Of a stretch of DNA of 17,715 nt, positions 1 through 6,412 are shown one piece after another (the stretch's first letter is position 1; each line of letters begins with the position of its first letter). Position numbers and translations under genes: made by a program. The notes under the pieces were generated by a model. The model saw only the letters and a list, made by a program, of their open reading frames with translations. It made no database searches and was not told the DNA's origin. The stretch comes from Pseudomonadota bacterium (GTDB lineage: Bacteria; Pseudomonadota; Gammaproteobacteria; Burkholderiales; Gallionellaceae): positions 1-17,715 of the forward strand of contig JAJZUH010000007.1 in the NCBI GenBank assembly GCA_021847165.1, in the 5' to 3' direction.

Positions 1-670
1 ACGATTGCGAGATGCCGATCAGGGGAACCTGCTTGCGGTATGCGGCCAGCAGGATGTTGCGTATCGTTCCGGCGTTGTATATCTCGATATCCGGCAATAC
101 CAGCAGGACATCGCTCTTCGCCAGCACATCTTCGAGCGCATCGAACAAGGAGTTCTGCCCGACGGCCTGTTCATGCAGTTGCAGGTTTCTTTCCGCAAGC
201 AGGCGTCTCAGGCTGGATAGCCCCGGCGGCGGAGCGGTATAGAGCACCCCGACCTCCCCGGCCTTGGGCAACGCGGCGACCAGCAGGGAGACCTGCCGCT
301 CCAGCGGCTGGTCGATATAGATGGCGCTCGAACGGGCGCCCCCCGCCGGTTTCGCCAGCTTGTCGTAACCGGCCTTGGGCACGAACACATTCAGCACCGG
401 CTTGTTGGCCGCGACGGAGGCACTGGCGGACTTCATGCCGACCGCCACGATCAGATCGGCATCGTCTGCTGCATTGCCATCGCTTACGTTCACGATGACC
501 TGTTGCGCCCTCAATGCATCGCGCAGGGCATCGCTGAATTCCTGGTAGGCCCCGCCCCGTTCGCTCAGCACGACCTGCACCCGCAAAGGGGCTGCCTGTG
601 CCGGCAGCAAGCCGGACAGAAGGCACGCCAGCGCCAAGGATATTATCCGGCCGATGGTGCGGTGGAACAG
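1..670 (-). CDS. ABC-type substrate-binding protein (PF04392-like), 3' part outside window
   Basis: The frame is open from just after the receptor gene to the left edge, about 223 residues. The N-terminus reads as a signal peptide: basic FHRTIGR, hydrophobic core IISLALACLLSGLL, then PAQA before APLRVQVV. Further on are VLNVFVPKAGYD, SSAIYIDQPLERQ, VGVLYTAPPPGLSSL and, near the edge, DVLLVLPDIEIYNAGTI and YRKQVPLIGISQS. The last two match my memory of the ABC_sub_bind family (PF04392), periplasmic binding-fold proteins of mostly unknown ligand. There is no ATG or GTG in frame between the upstream TGA and the signal peptide. The start must be non-standard (CTG at 670, TTG at 637, or ATT further up) or reached by coupling from the receptor stop at 690-692. 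The coordinate 670 is the CTG that gives a complete signal peptide. It probably forms a unit with the receptor gene; the ligand is unknown. Confidence 0.72.
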   Translation of the reverse strand, partial: MFHRTIGRIISLALACLLSGLLPAQAAPLRVQVVLSERGGAYQEFSDALRDALRAQQVIVNVSDGNAADDADLIVAVGMKSASASVAANKPVLNVFVPKAGYDKLAKPAGGARSSAIYIDQPLERQVSLLVAALPKAGEVGVLYTAPPPGLSSLRRLLAERNLQLHEQAVGQNSLFDALEDVLAKSDVLLVLPDIEIYNAGTIRNILLAAYRKQVPLIGISQS

Positions 671-689
671 GCAAGCAACGGCTGCCCGG

Positions 690-2777
690 CTAGAAATTGT
701 AGGTCGCAGTAAAATAAGCCCGCCGATTGAACAAGAGATTCACACGCTGCGGCACATTGCCATATCCCGTATAGTTGTCCTGGAATGCGTTCTGGATGAC
801 CACAGCCACCTCTCCCCCGCCTGGTTTTTCTTCCTGGCCGAAAGCCTTTGCGATGCGCAGATCCACCCTGTGCATCGGCGATTCCGGCGGATAGCCGGAC
901 GACACATCAGTCACCCTGACCTGGCTGCGCAAATAGTAACCGATACTGAAACGGAATGAATCGGGCAGCCGCTGATCCAGCAGCAGGCTGCCGCTGTTTT
1001 CCGGCACCGACTGGCTGCACAGGTTCAGATAATCCGTCTGATAGGCTTGTGCGAGATATTGACCGGCGGTCATGGTGGCAGAAATCGGCGTCGGATTGAA
1101 ATATTGCGTCGGATAGGAACTGAATGCGCAGCTGGTTTGCTGGTGCGAATAGTTCACGATGACATCGCCTTCCTGCCAGCGGTATTTTGCAGATATATCC
1201 AGCCCCTTGAAGGTGGCATCGAACAGGTTCTTGAAGCTGTCCGTCCGGTTGGCCAGATTGCCGTTGACATAGGCATCGAGCATGATGATGTCCCGCACCT
1301 TGTCGTAATAGACGCGCCCGTCCACGCTGAGGTCGCCAAACTGACCGACGTAGCCAAGCTCCCTGGACAGGATCTTTTCAGGCTGGAGATTGTTGGCAGG
1401 CGGCACATAGGCATTGGGCCAATAGCCTCCTGCCGGGGTATTCATGTAAAGCTCGGCCATCATCGGGTTGCGCGTCGCAGCGGAGACCGAGGCGCGGACC
1501 GTATGCTGCGGCAGCACGTGATAGTTCAAGGCGACCCTGGGAGAGATGCTTCGATGCCCCGCCCCGTCGTCTTCGTACATCGCCCCCATGTTCATCAGGG
1601 TCGCGTCCGTCATCCGCCATTCGTCGTGGGCAAAGACGCTCGATTGCAGCAAGGCCTCTGCAGTGTTGAACAACAAGGGCTGGTCGACATAGTCGTAACG
1701 CACGCTGCCGCCCCATACCGCACGGTTGCTGCTGCCGATCTGGGTCGTATTCTGCAGTTCAAGCTCCTGGCGCTGTATCTTCGCCATGTCCGGCGCGAAG
1801 CCTTGCGAAACCGGACTCGCCGTGTAGCCTTTGCACATGAGGAAATCGATACATTTGTAAGGATCGGTATAGGCCCGATTGATCCGGTAATAGGTCAGCT
1901 TGCTCTCGTCGCGGTCGTACCAGGTATGCAGCCAGGTCAGCTGCTGGAAATCGTTCGCGGTCGTTGCATCCCTGAACGCATCTTCCGGCCGCCCCAGCGT
2001 GCCCATTCCGTACACCCCCTGATTAAGCCCAAGCTGTATATCGATGCTGTTCTCGCTGTCCGGCCGGTAATTGGTGCGCAGGTTGAACAGCCGGTTCACG
2101 CTGGTGTCGTTCACAATCTGCGGATTGTCGCCCCCATCCGCGCGGTAGCCGAAAGACAGCCGGTAATCGACATCCTGTCCGGCCTTGCCGAGACGGGCCG
2201 ATACATCCGAGATGCCCATCGTGCCCTTGTTGGCCGAGATGCTTTTTCCGTTCATGCTGCCGGCATCGCGCGTAATGATGTTGATGACGCCATAGAACGA
2301 GTTGGAACCGTGCGAGGCGGCGGCCGGCCCCCGCACCACCTCGATGCGCTCGATATCGTCGATCATCAAAGGCAGATCCTGCCAGTCGACGCCGCCGAAA
2401 GGCGGGAGATATACGCTACGGCCATCGACCAGCACTTGCATGCGATGAGAATACTGGTCGGAAACGCCGTTCAGCGACACGAACGGCGCATTTGCCCCCG
2501 CGTTCCCCACATACATTCCCGGCACCAGACGGAACAGGTCGGCGATCGTGCGGAATCCGGATGCCTTGATCATCTGGCGATCGATCACCGTGGTCGCATT
2601 GGGCGCATCCGACAAAGGCTGCGACAGGCGGGATGGGCCAAGCACAACGGGCAGGTCCTGCAGGTAGGCTAGTTCTGAAGCGGAATTATCGGCGTATGCC
2701 TCGATGGAGGGGAAGAACAGATATCCACACAGCAGTGCGGATGCACACCCCTTGTAACAAGCGAAGCCATGACGCAT
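690..2777 (-). CDS. TonB-dependent outer-membrane receptor
   Basis: This 695-residue protein has a signal peptide (residues 1-29, ending SIEAYA) and a possible TonB-box region around LPVVLGPSR (42-50). The plug domain runs from about 52 to 175 and carries DAPNATTVIDRQMI, RTIADLFRLVPGMYVG, VLVDGRSVY, IERIEVVRGPAAASHGSN and FYGVINIITR. The rest is a beta-barrel with alternating aromatic strands and a C-terminal Phe (TATYNF), the usual signal for insertion by the Bam complex. Cysteine pairs (YKCIDFLMCKGY, and TSCAF with NLCSQS) probably lie in extracellular loops. Such receptors import siderophores, corrinoids, metals or other large solutes using TonB-ExbBD energy. The plug resembles BtuB/colicin-receptor types, but the substrate cannot be read from sequence. 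The start is ATG at 2777, preceded by GAGGTG at short spacing. The substrate-binding protein gene follows immediately. Confidence 0.93.
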   Translation of the reverse strand: MRHGFACYKGCASALLCGYLFFPSIEAYADNSASELAYLQDLPVVLGPSRLSQPLSDAPNATTVIDRQMIKASGFRTIADLFRLVPGMYVGNAGANAPFVSLNGVSDQYSHRMQVLVDGRSVYLPPFGGVDWQDLPLMIDDIERIEVVRGPAAASHGSNSFYGVINIITRDAGSMNGKSISANKGTMGISDVSARLGKAGQDVDYRLSFGYRADGGDNPQIVNDTSVNRLFNLRTNYRPDSENSIDIQLGLNQGVYGMGTLGRPEDAFRDATTANDFQQLTWLHTWYDRDESKLTYYRINRAYTDPYKCIDFLMCKGYTASPVSQGFAPDMAKIQRQELELQNTTQIGSSNRAVWGGSVRYDYVDQPLLFNTAEALLQSSVFAHDEWRMTDATLMNMGAMYEDDGAGHRSISPRVALNYHVLPQHTVRASVSAATRNPMMAELYMNTPAGGYWPNAYVPPANNLQPEKILSRELGYVGQFGDLSVDGRVYYDKVRDIIMLDAYVNGNLANRTDSFKNLFDATFKGLDISAKYRWQEGDVIVNYSHQQTSCAFSSYPTQYFNPTPISATMTAGQYLAQAYQTDYLNLCSQSVPENSGSLLLDQRLPDSFRFSIGYYLRSQVRVTDVSSGYPPESPMHRVDLRIAKAFGQEEKPGGGEVAVVIQNAFQDNYTGYGNVPQRVNLLFNRRAYFTATYNF

Positions 2778-2811
2778 GACACCTCGCGCAAGCTTATTGG
2801 TTCTTATTATA
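2778..2811 (-). promoter_or_regulatory. Possible receptor-gene promoter abutting tRNA-His
   Basis: On the minus strand TATAAT (2806-2811) begins at the base right after the encoded CCA of tRNA-His. A -35 element at normal spacing would fall inside the tRNA gene, and only a weak TTCGAG is available there. No intrinsic terminator is visible between tRNA-His and the receptor gene, so readthrough from the tRNA unit is possible too. I see no clear Fur-box-like palindrome in this short gap. Confidence 0.35.
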
Positions 2812-2888
2812 TGGGGTGGCTGATCGGGCTCGAACCGACGACAACCGGAATCACAATCCGGGGCTCTACCAACTGAGCTACAGCCACC
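2812..2888 (-). tRNA. tRNA-His (GTG)
   Basis: The minus strand folds as a cloverleaf with acceptor GGTGGCTG/CAGCCACC. The extra G at the 5' end opposite C73 is the identity mark of tRNA-His. The anticodon arm is CCGGA-TTGTGAT-TCCGG with anticodon GTG, and the T arm carries GGTTCGAGCC. CCA is encoded at 2812-2814. It is last in the Pro-Arg-His cluster, 19 nt after tRNA-Arg. Confidence 0.97.
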
Positions 2889-2907
2889 ATTGAAACCTGA
2901 AATCCAT

Positions 2908-2984
2908 TGGCGTGCCCGACAGGAATCGAACCTGTAACCCCCAGCTTAGAAGGCTGGTGCTCTATCCGGTTGAGCTACGGGCAC
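2908..2984 (-). tRNA. tRNA-Arg (TCT)
   Basis: The acceptor stem is GTGCCCG/CGGGCAC with discriminator G and an encoded CCA (2908-2910). The D arm is GCTCAACCGGATAGAGC. The anticodon arm CCAGC-CTTCTAA-GCTGG gives anticodon TCT. The T arm is ACAGG-TTCGATT-CCTGT. It is the middle gene of the cluster, 39 nt after tRNA-Pro. Confidence 0.97.
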
Positions 2985-3023
2985 AATTCATCGGCAACCA
3001 ACAAACTTCGTACTACTTGAACC

Positions 3024-3100
3024 TGGTCGGGGTGGAGAGATTCGAACTCCCGACATCCTGCTCCCAAAGCAGGCGCGCTACCAGGCTACGCTACACCCCG
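3024..3100 (-). tRNA. tRNA-Pro (TGG)
   Basis: The acceptor stem is CGGGGTG pairing with the 3' CACCCCG, with discriminator A and an encoded CCA (3024-3026). The anticodon arm CCTGC-TTTGGGA-GCAGG gives anticodon TGG, and the T arm is GGGAG-TTCGAAT-CTCTC (closing pair imperfect). It is the first gene of the cluster. Its 5' end lies about 10 nt after the -10 box at 3111-3116, so the primary transcript has almost no leader. Confidence 0.97.
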
Positions 3101-3110
3101 AAGGCCGCGC

Positions 3111-3139
3111 ACTATACAGGCCGGGCAGGAAAAAATCAA
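3111..3139 (-). promoter_or_regulatory. tRNA operon promoter with GC-rich discriminator
   Basis: On the minus strand TTGATT (3134-3139) is followed after 17 nt by TATAGT (3111-3116), a good sigma-70 match. The bases after the -10 box are GCGCGGC, a GC-rich discriminator typical of stable-RNA promoters under stringent (ppGpp) control. The -35 hexamer overlaps the pgsA stop codon (3136-3138). Predicted initiation is near 3104, about 4 nt before tRNA-Pro. Confidence 0.7.
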
Positions 3140-3717
3140 TTTTGTTCGCGCGACTTCTTGCTGATCTGCGGCATCGCCAGCATCAGGTAATACACCATCG
3201 ACCAGAGCGTCAGCACCGCAGCCAGATAGATCAGGAAAGTCCCCCACCACAGCGTCGAAATGCCGAACAAGGGTTCCTGATACAGCAGGAACAGGATGGC
3301 CAGCATCTGGAAGGCCGTCTTGAATTTGCCCAGCATGGATACAGCGACGCTCTTGCTGTTGCCGAGCTGCGCCATCCATTCGCGCAGGGCGGAAATGGTG
3401 ATCTCGCGGCCGATGATGATGAAGGCGATGATCACATCGACCAGGTTCAGCTTGACCAGCACGATCAGCGCCGCGGCCACCATCAGCTTGTCGGCCACGG
3501 GATCGAGGAAGGCGCCGAAAGCGGAACCCTGGTTCAATGCGCGCGCCAGATAACCATCCAGCCAGTCCGTGATGGCCGCCAGCCAGAACAGGAAGGTGGT
3601 GAGCAGGTGTTTCTCGTGCAGGCTGAGCGTGTCGTTCGACACATAGAACACCGCGACGAACACGGGGATCATCAATATCCTGAACCAGGTCAGCAGATTC
3701 GGTATGTTGAGCGGCAT
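3136..3717 (-). CDS. pgsA: CDP-diacylglycerol-glycerol-3-phosphate 3-phosphatidyltransferase
   Basis: This 193-residue integral membrane enzyme makes phosphatidylglycerol phosphate from CDP-diacylglycerol and sn-glycerol-3-phosphate, the committed step to phosphatidylglycerol and cardiolipin. The CDP-alcohol phosphatidyltransferase signature is complete: DGYLARALNQGSAFGAFLD, then PVADK, giving the D-G-x2-A-R-x8-G-x3-D-x3-D pattern. It starts MPLNIPNLLTWFRIL, the usual PgsA N-terminus. Hydrophobic segments are visible around TTFLFWLAAITDWL, MVAAALIVLVKLN, IIAFIIIGREITI and LAAVLTLWSMVYYLML. It lies 44 nt after uvrC, an arrangement common in proteobacteria. The leader holds a small TGCTGA/TCAGCA inverted repeat (3730-3750) and only a weak ribosome binding site (TAGAG). 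Confidence 0.96.
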   Translation of the reverse strand: MPLNIPNLLTWFRILMIPVFVAVFYVSNDTLSLHEKHLLTTFLFWLAAITDWLDGYLARALNQGSAFGAFLDPVADKLMVAAALIVLVKLNLVDVIIAFIIIGREITISALREWMAQLGNSKSVAVSMLGKFKTAFQMLAILFLLYQEPLFGISTLWWGTFLIYLAAVLTLWSMVYYLMLAMPQISKKSREQN

Positions 3718-3761
3718 CTCTAATGTAGGTGCTGATATATCTTTTCAGCAACAAATATTGA

Positions 3762-5639
3762 TTAATGGAGTTGCTGGTAAATCTTTTCCGCAAGCGCGGG
3801 GCTGATTCCTTCGACTCGCGCCAATTCGTCCACGCTGGCTTGCTGCACCCCCTTCAGCCCGCCGAAGTGAGTCAACAGGTTGCGCCTGCGCTTTTCGCCC
3901 ACGCCTTCGATATCTTCCAGCGATGATGCAGTACGAGCCTTGCCGCGCCTGGCGCGGTGACCACTGATGGCGAAACGGTGCGCCTCGTCGCGTACTTGCT
4001 GGATCAGATGCAGGGCTGGACTGTCTGGCGGCAATTGTAACGGCTTTTCCATATCGGGTCGTAACAATTGTTCCATGCCAGGCTTGCGTTCCACGCCTTT
4101 GGCGACGCCGACCAGCGCGATATCGGACAGTCCCAGTTCCGCCATCACCTCAACCGCCATCCCCAATTGGCCCGCGCCACCATCGATCAGGAGCAGGTCC
4201 GGCCGCTTGCCCTCGCCTGCCTGCAGTTTCTGGTAACGCCGCAGCAAGGCCTGGCGCATCGCCGCGTAATCGTCGCCCGGAGTGATGCCGCCGATGTTGT
4301 AACGGCGGTATTCCTGCGGGCGGATCGCCAGGTCGTCATACACCACGCAGGAAGCCACCGTTGCCTCACCCATGGTGTGGCTGATATCGAAGCACTCGAT
4401 GCGCTTGACGTCCGGCAACGACAAGGCGTTGCGCAGGGCATCAAGGCGCAGCGCCTGCCCCGCCTGCTGGCCTGCCTGCTGCTTCAGCGCCAGCAGCGCG
4501 TTGGCCTGGGCCATTTCCAGCCACTGCCTGCGCTCTCCCGTCACTGCATGGCGTATCTGCACCTTGTGCCCGGCCTGCTCGGTCAGCAGCTGCTCCAGCG
4601 TTTCGCCGGCGATCTCGATGCCGGTGACGATCAACGGCGGCACACTGCGTTCCAGATAATGCTGCGCCAGGAATGTCTCCAGCACTTCGGCGCTGTCCTG
4701 ACCCTGCACGTTCTGCGGGAAGAACGGCTTGTCGCCAAGGTGCCGTCCGCCCCGCACCACTGCCAGATTGAGGCACAGCGCACCTTCCGCCTCGACCACC
4801 GCGACGATGTCGGCGTCGGTATCGCGCCCGCTCTCCACGAACTGTTTCTGCTGCACCGTGTGCAGCGCCTGCAACTGATCGCGCAATGCCGCGGCATGTT
4901 CGTACTGCAAATGCTCCGCCGCCTGCTCCATCGCCGCGCGCAAACGCTTCTCCACCTCGTCGTACTTGCCCTGCAGCAGCAGCGCGGCATTGCGCACATC
5001 GGTGGCGTAATCCTCCGGGCTGATGAGGCCGACACAGGGCGCGCTGCAACGATGAATCTGGTGCAACAGGCAGGGTCGCGTGCGGTTGTTGAACACTCCC
5101 TCCTCGCAGGTGCGCAACCTGAACACTTTCTGCAACAGGTTGACGCTTTCCTTTGCCGCCTGCGCGTTGGGATAAGGGCCGAAGTATTGATGGCGCTTGT
5201 CGATCGCTCCGCGATAATAGGTCAGGCGCGGCGACGGGCTACCGGTCAGCACGATGTAGGGATACGACTTGTCGTCGCGGAACAGGATGTTGTATCGCGG
5301 CTTGAGCGACTTGATGAGGTTGTTCTCCAGAAGCAGCGCTTCGGCCTCGGAACGGGTCACCGTCACCTCGATGCGCGCGATGTGCGACACCATCAACTGG
5401 ATGCGCGGAGACAGGTTGCTCTTCTGGAAGTAGGACCCGACGCGCTTTTTCAGCTGGTTGGCCTTGCCCACGTACAAGACCTGCCCGGCCCCGTCCAGCA
5501 TGCGGTACACGCCCGGCTGCAACGGCAGCGAGGCCACAAATTCGGGGATGGAAAATTCGCTTTGCGGACGTTTGCCCCCTCTCCCGCCGGGGGAGGGTTG
5601 GGGTGGGGGGGATGTGGGATCGAAGATGGTGCCGCTCAT
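3762..5639 (-). CDS. uvrC: Excinuclease ABC subunit C with repeat-derived N-terminal extension
   Basis: This 625-residue nuclease makes both incisions in nucleotide excision repair. In order it shows: a GIY-YIG domain ([10 protein letters not shown] at 41-50, [18 protein letters not shown] at 54-71); a four-cysteine Fe-S site (C178, C190, C198, C202), with the 12/8/4 spacing known for E. coli C154/C166/C174/C178; a UVR domain around 222-258 for UvrB contact; the RNase H-like nuclease domain ([20 protein letters not shown]); and C-terminal helix-hairpin-helix motifs ([32 protein letters not shown]). The cysteine offset shows a 24-residue N-terminal extension. It is low-complexity Pro/Gly/Arg ([12 protein letters not shown]) encoded by a palindromic repeat at 5575-5610. 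No ATG follows before the domain, so the ATG at 5639 is the likely start. It begins 3 nt after the upstream glycosylase gene and has no strong ribosome binding site, which suggests coupling. Confidence 0.96.
   Translation of the reverse strand: MSGTIFDPTSPPPQPSPGGRGGKRPQSEFSIPEFVASLPLQPGVYRMLDGAGQVLYVGKANQLKKRVGSYFQKSNLSPRIQLMVSHIARIEVTVTRSEAEALLLENNLIKSLKPRYNILFRDDKSYPYIVLTGSPSPRLTYYRGAIDKRHQYFGPYPNAQAAKESVNLLQKVFRLRTCEEGVFNNRTRPCLLHQIHRCSAPCVGLISPEDYATDVRNAALLLQGKYDEVEKRLRAAMEQAAEHLQYEHAAALRDQLQALHTVQQKQFVESGRDTDADIVAVVEAEGALCLNLAVVRGGRHLGDKPFFPQNVQGQDSAEVLETFLAQHYLERSVPPLIVTGIEIAGETLEQLLTEQAGHKVQIRHAVTGERRQWLEMAQANALLALKQQAGQQAGQALRLDALRNALSLPDVKRIECFDISHTMGEATVASCVVYDDLAIRPQEYRRYNIGGITPGDDYAAMRQALLRRYQKLQAGEGKRPDLLLIDGGAGQLGMAVEVMAELGLSDIALVGVAKGVERKPGMEQLLRPDMEKPLQLPPDSPALHLIQQVRDEAHRFAISGHRARRGKARTASSLEDIEGVGEKRRRNLLTHFGGLKGVQQASVDELARVEGISPALAEKIYQQLH
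5575..5610 (-). repeat. C-tract palindrome with tail, copy 1, inside uvrC 5' end
   Basis: Read on the minus strand this is a tail CCCCCCACCCCAACC followed by a hairpin: arm CCTCCCCC, short loop, then a G-rich arm. It matches the other four copies (15831-15870, 15887-15924, 17318-17354, 17361-17398), which share the pattern ACCCCCACCC-TAACCCTCCCCC-loop-GGGGGAGGG. Here the second arm is slightly altered (GGGAGAGGGGG). It is translated in frame as Pro/Gly-rich sequence at residues 10-22 of UvrC. Confidence 0.85.
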
Positions 5640-5642
5640 CGT

Positions 5643-6278
5643 CTATATCAGTGCTTGCAGTCCGCGGGCGAATTCGGTCGCCCCGCCGTTTGCCGGATGA
5701 CGCACTGCCCCGGCGACCTTCACCCCCATTTCGCCCAGCAGTCCTTCCGCCTTCTTGCCGACCGCAACGATCTTCGCGCGCGGGAATGCCTCAACCAGCA
5801 GGCGCAAGGCAGGCTCGCCCAGCCTTATCTCCTCGGGTGCCGGTGTCCGGTTCGACCACAGGCTGTCCGGACGGTGCGGATGCAGCTGCATCGCATTCCA
5901 CAGAATGGTGCGCTCTGCGATGCCGAGCCGGTAGAGCGTCTTCCACACGATGGTAGCGGAGGGTTCGGAGAACGGCAAACGCCGGTTCGACAGGCGCCCC
6001 GGCAAGGCAGGGATGCGCGGGATGGTTCCCTCGCCCAGCAGACGCTCGCTGGTGAAAGCGATGCCGCTGTAGCGACAGCCCTGGTATCCGGGTGCCTCGC
6101 CCGCCAGAATGAACTCCGGTTCGCATTCCAGATGCAAGGCCAGCCGCACGAGCTTGGCTTCCGGTCCGTTGCCTGCGGCGTCATGCGGACAACGGTCCGC
6201 CCATGGGTTGAACAAGCCGGGTTTACCGGCCGGCAAGGTGGCGACCAGGCTGCGCGCCAATGAAAGTCTCGATTCCAT
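5643..6278 (-). CDS. Uracil-DNA glycosylase superfamily protein
   Basis: This 211-residue protein probably removes uracil or another damaged base to start base excision repair. The first motif is AGEAPGYQGCRYSG (GEAPG at 60-64) and the second is RHPANGG (about 193-199), where most families have HPS. ILWNAMQLHPH and KIVAVGKKAEGLL fit the superfamily fold (PF03167). With GEAPG-Y and HPAN it is not classic Ung, and I cannot place it in a numbered family. I did not use the longer open frame up to 6341. The ATG at 6278 has a strong AAGGGAAG ribosome binding site, whereas the extra 21 codons would run through the pnp terminator hairpin. Its stop lies 3 nt before uvrC, so a base-excision and a nucleotide-excision gene share a transcript. 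No separate promoter is evident. Confidence 0.82.
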   Translation of the reverse strand: MESRLSLARSLVATLPAGKPGLFNPWADRCPHDAAGNGPEAKLVRLALHLECEPEFILAGEAPGYQGCRYSGIAFTSERLLGEGTIPRIPALPGRLSNRRLPFSEPSATIVWKTLYRLGIAERTILWNAMQLHPHRPDSLWSNRTPAPEEIRLGEPALRLLVEAFPRAKIVAVGKKAEGLLGEMGVKVAGAVRHPANGGATEFARGLQALI

Positions 6279-6311
6279 ATCTTCCCTTCGTTCAATCCAG
6301 CCGCTGCAATG

Positions 6312-6333
6312 AAAAGCCCCGCTGAGCGGGGCT
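6312..6333 (-). terminator. Intrinsic terminator after pnp
   Basis: The minus-strand hairpin AGCCCCGC-TCA-GCGGGGCT is a perfect 8-bp GC-rich stem, followed by TTTTC. It closes the rimP-to-pnp operon. The glycosylase start codon lies only 34 nt beyond it. Confidence 0.85.
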
Positions 6334-6355
6334 GTTGGCAACTTGTTGGCTTTAC

Positions 6356-6392
6356 AGCCCCGGCCTACCCCTTGCGGGTACTAGGCGGGGCT
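6356..6392 (-). other. Long imperfect hairpin between pnp stop and terminator
   Basis: AGCCCC pairs with GGGGCT, then GCCTA with TAGGC across one bulged G, then CCC with GGG, giving a stem of about 14 bp. There is no U-tract after it. It sits in the pnp 3' UTR just before the intrinsic terminator. It may protect the mRNA 3' end, or it may be a degenerate repeat; no function is shown. Confidence 0.55.
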
Positions 6393-6412
6393 CGTCTCGG
6401 CAGCGGGCCGCC

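Noticed and set aside
171..674. Minus-strand open frame of 167 codons at the left end beginning MPVPPHHRPD
   Set aside because: It has an ATG-like start but Arg/Gly/Ala-rich out-of-frame sequence. The neighbouring frame gives a signal peptide and PF04392-like sequence and is the real one.
1047..2672. Plus-strand open frame of 541 codons opposite the TonB receptor gene
   Set aside because: The minus-strand receptor has a signal peptide, plug motifs and barrel; the opposite frame has none of these.
2912..3190. Plus-strand open frame with MPDRNRTCNPQLRRLV-type sequence across the tRNA genes
   Set aside because: This is the familiar false protein from translating the antisense of tRNA genes.
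4068..6263. Plus-strand open frame of 731 codons opposite uvrC and the glycosylase gene
   Set aside because: It crosses two convincing minus-strand genes and has no protein-family features.
6279..6341. Extended N-terminus of the glycosylase (21 extra codons)
   Set aside because: It would translate through the pnp terminator hairpin; ATG 6278 has a strong ribosome binding site.
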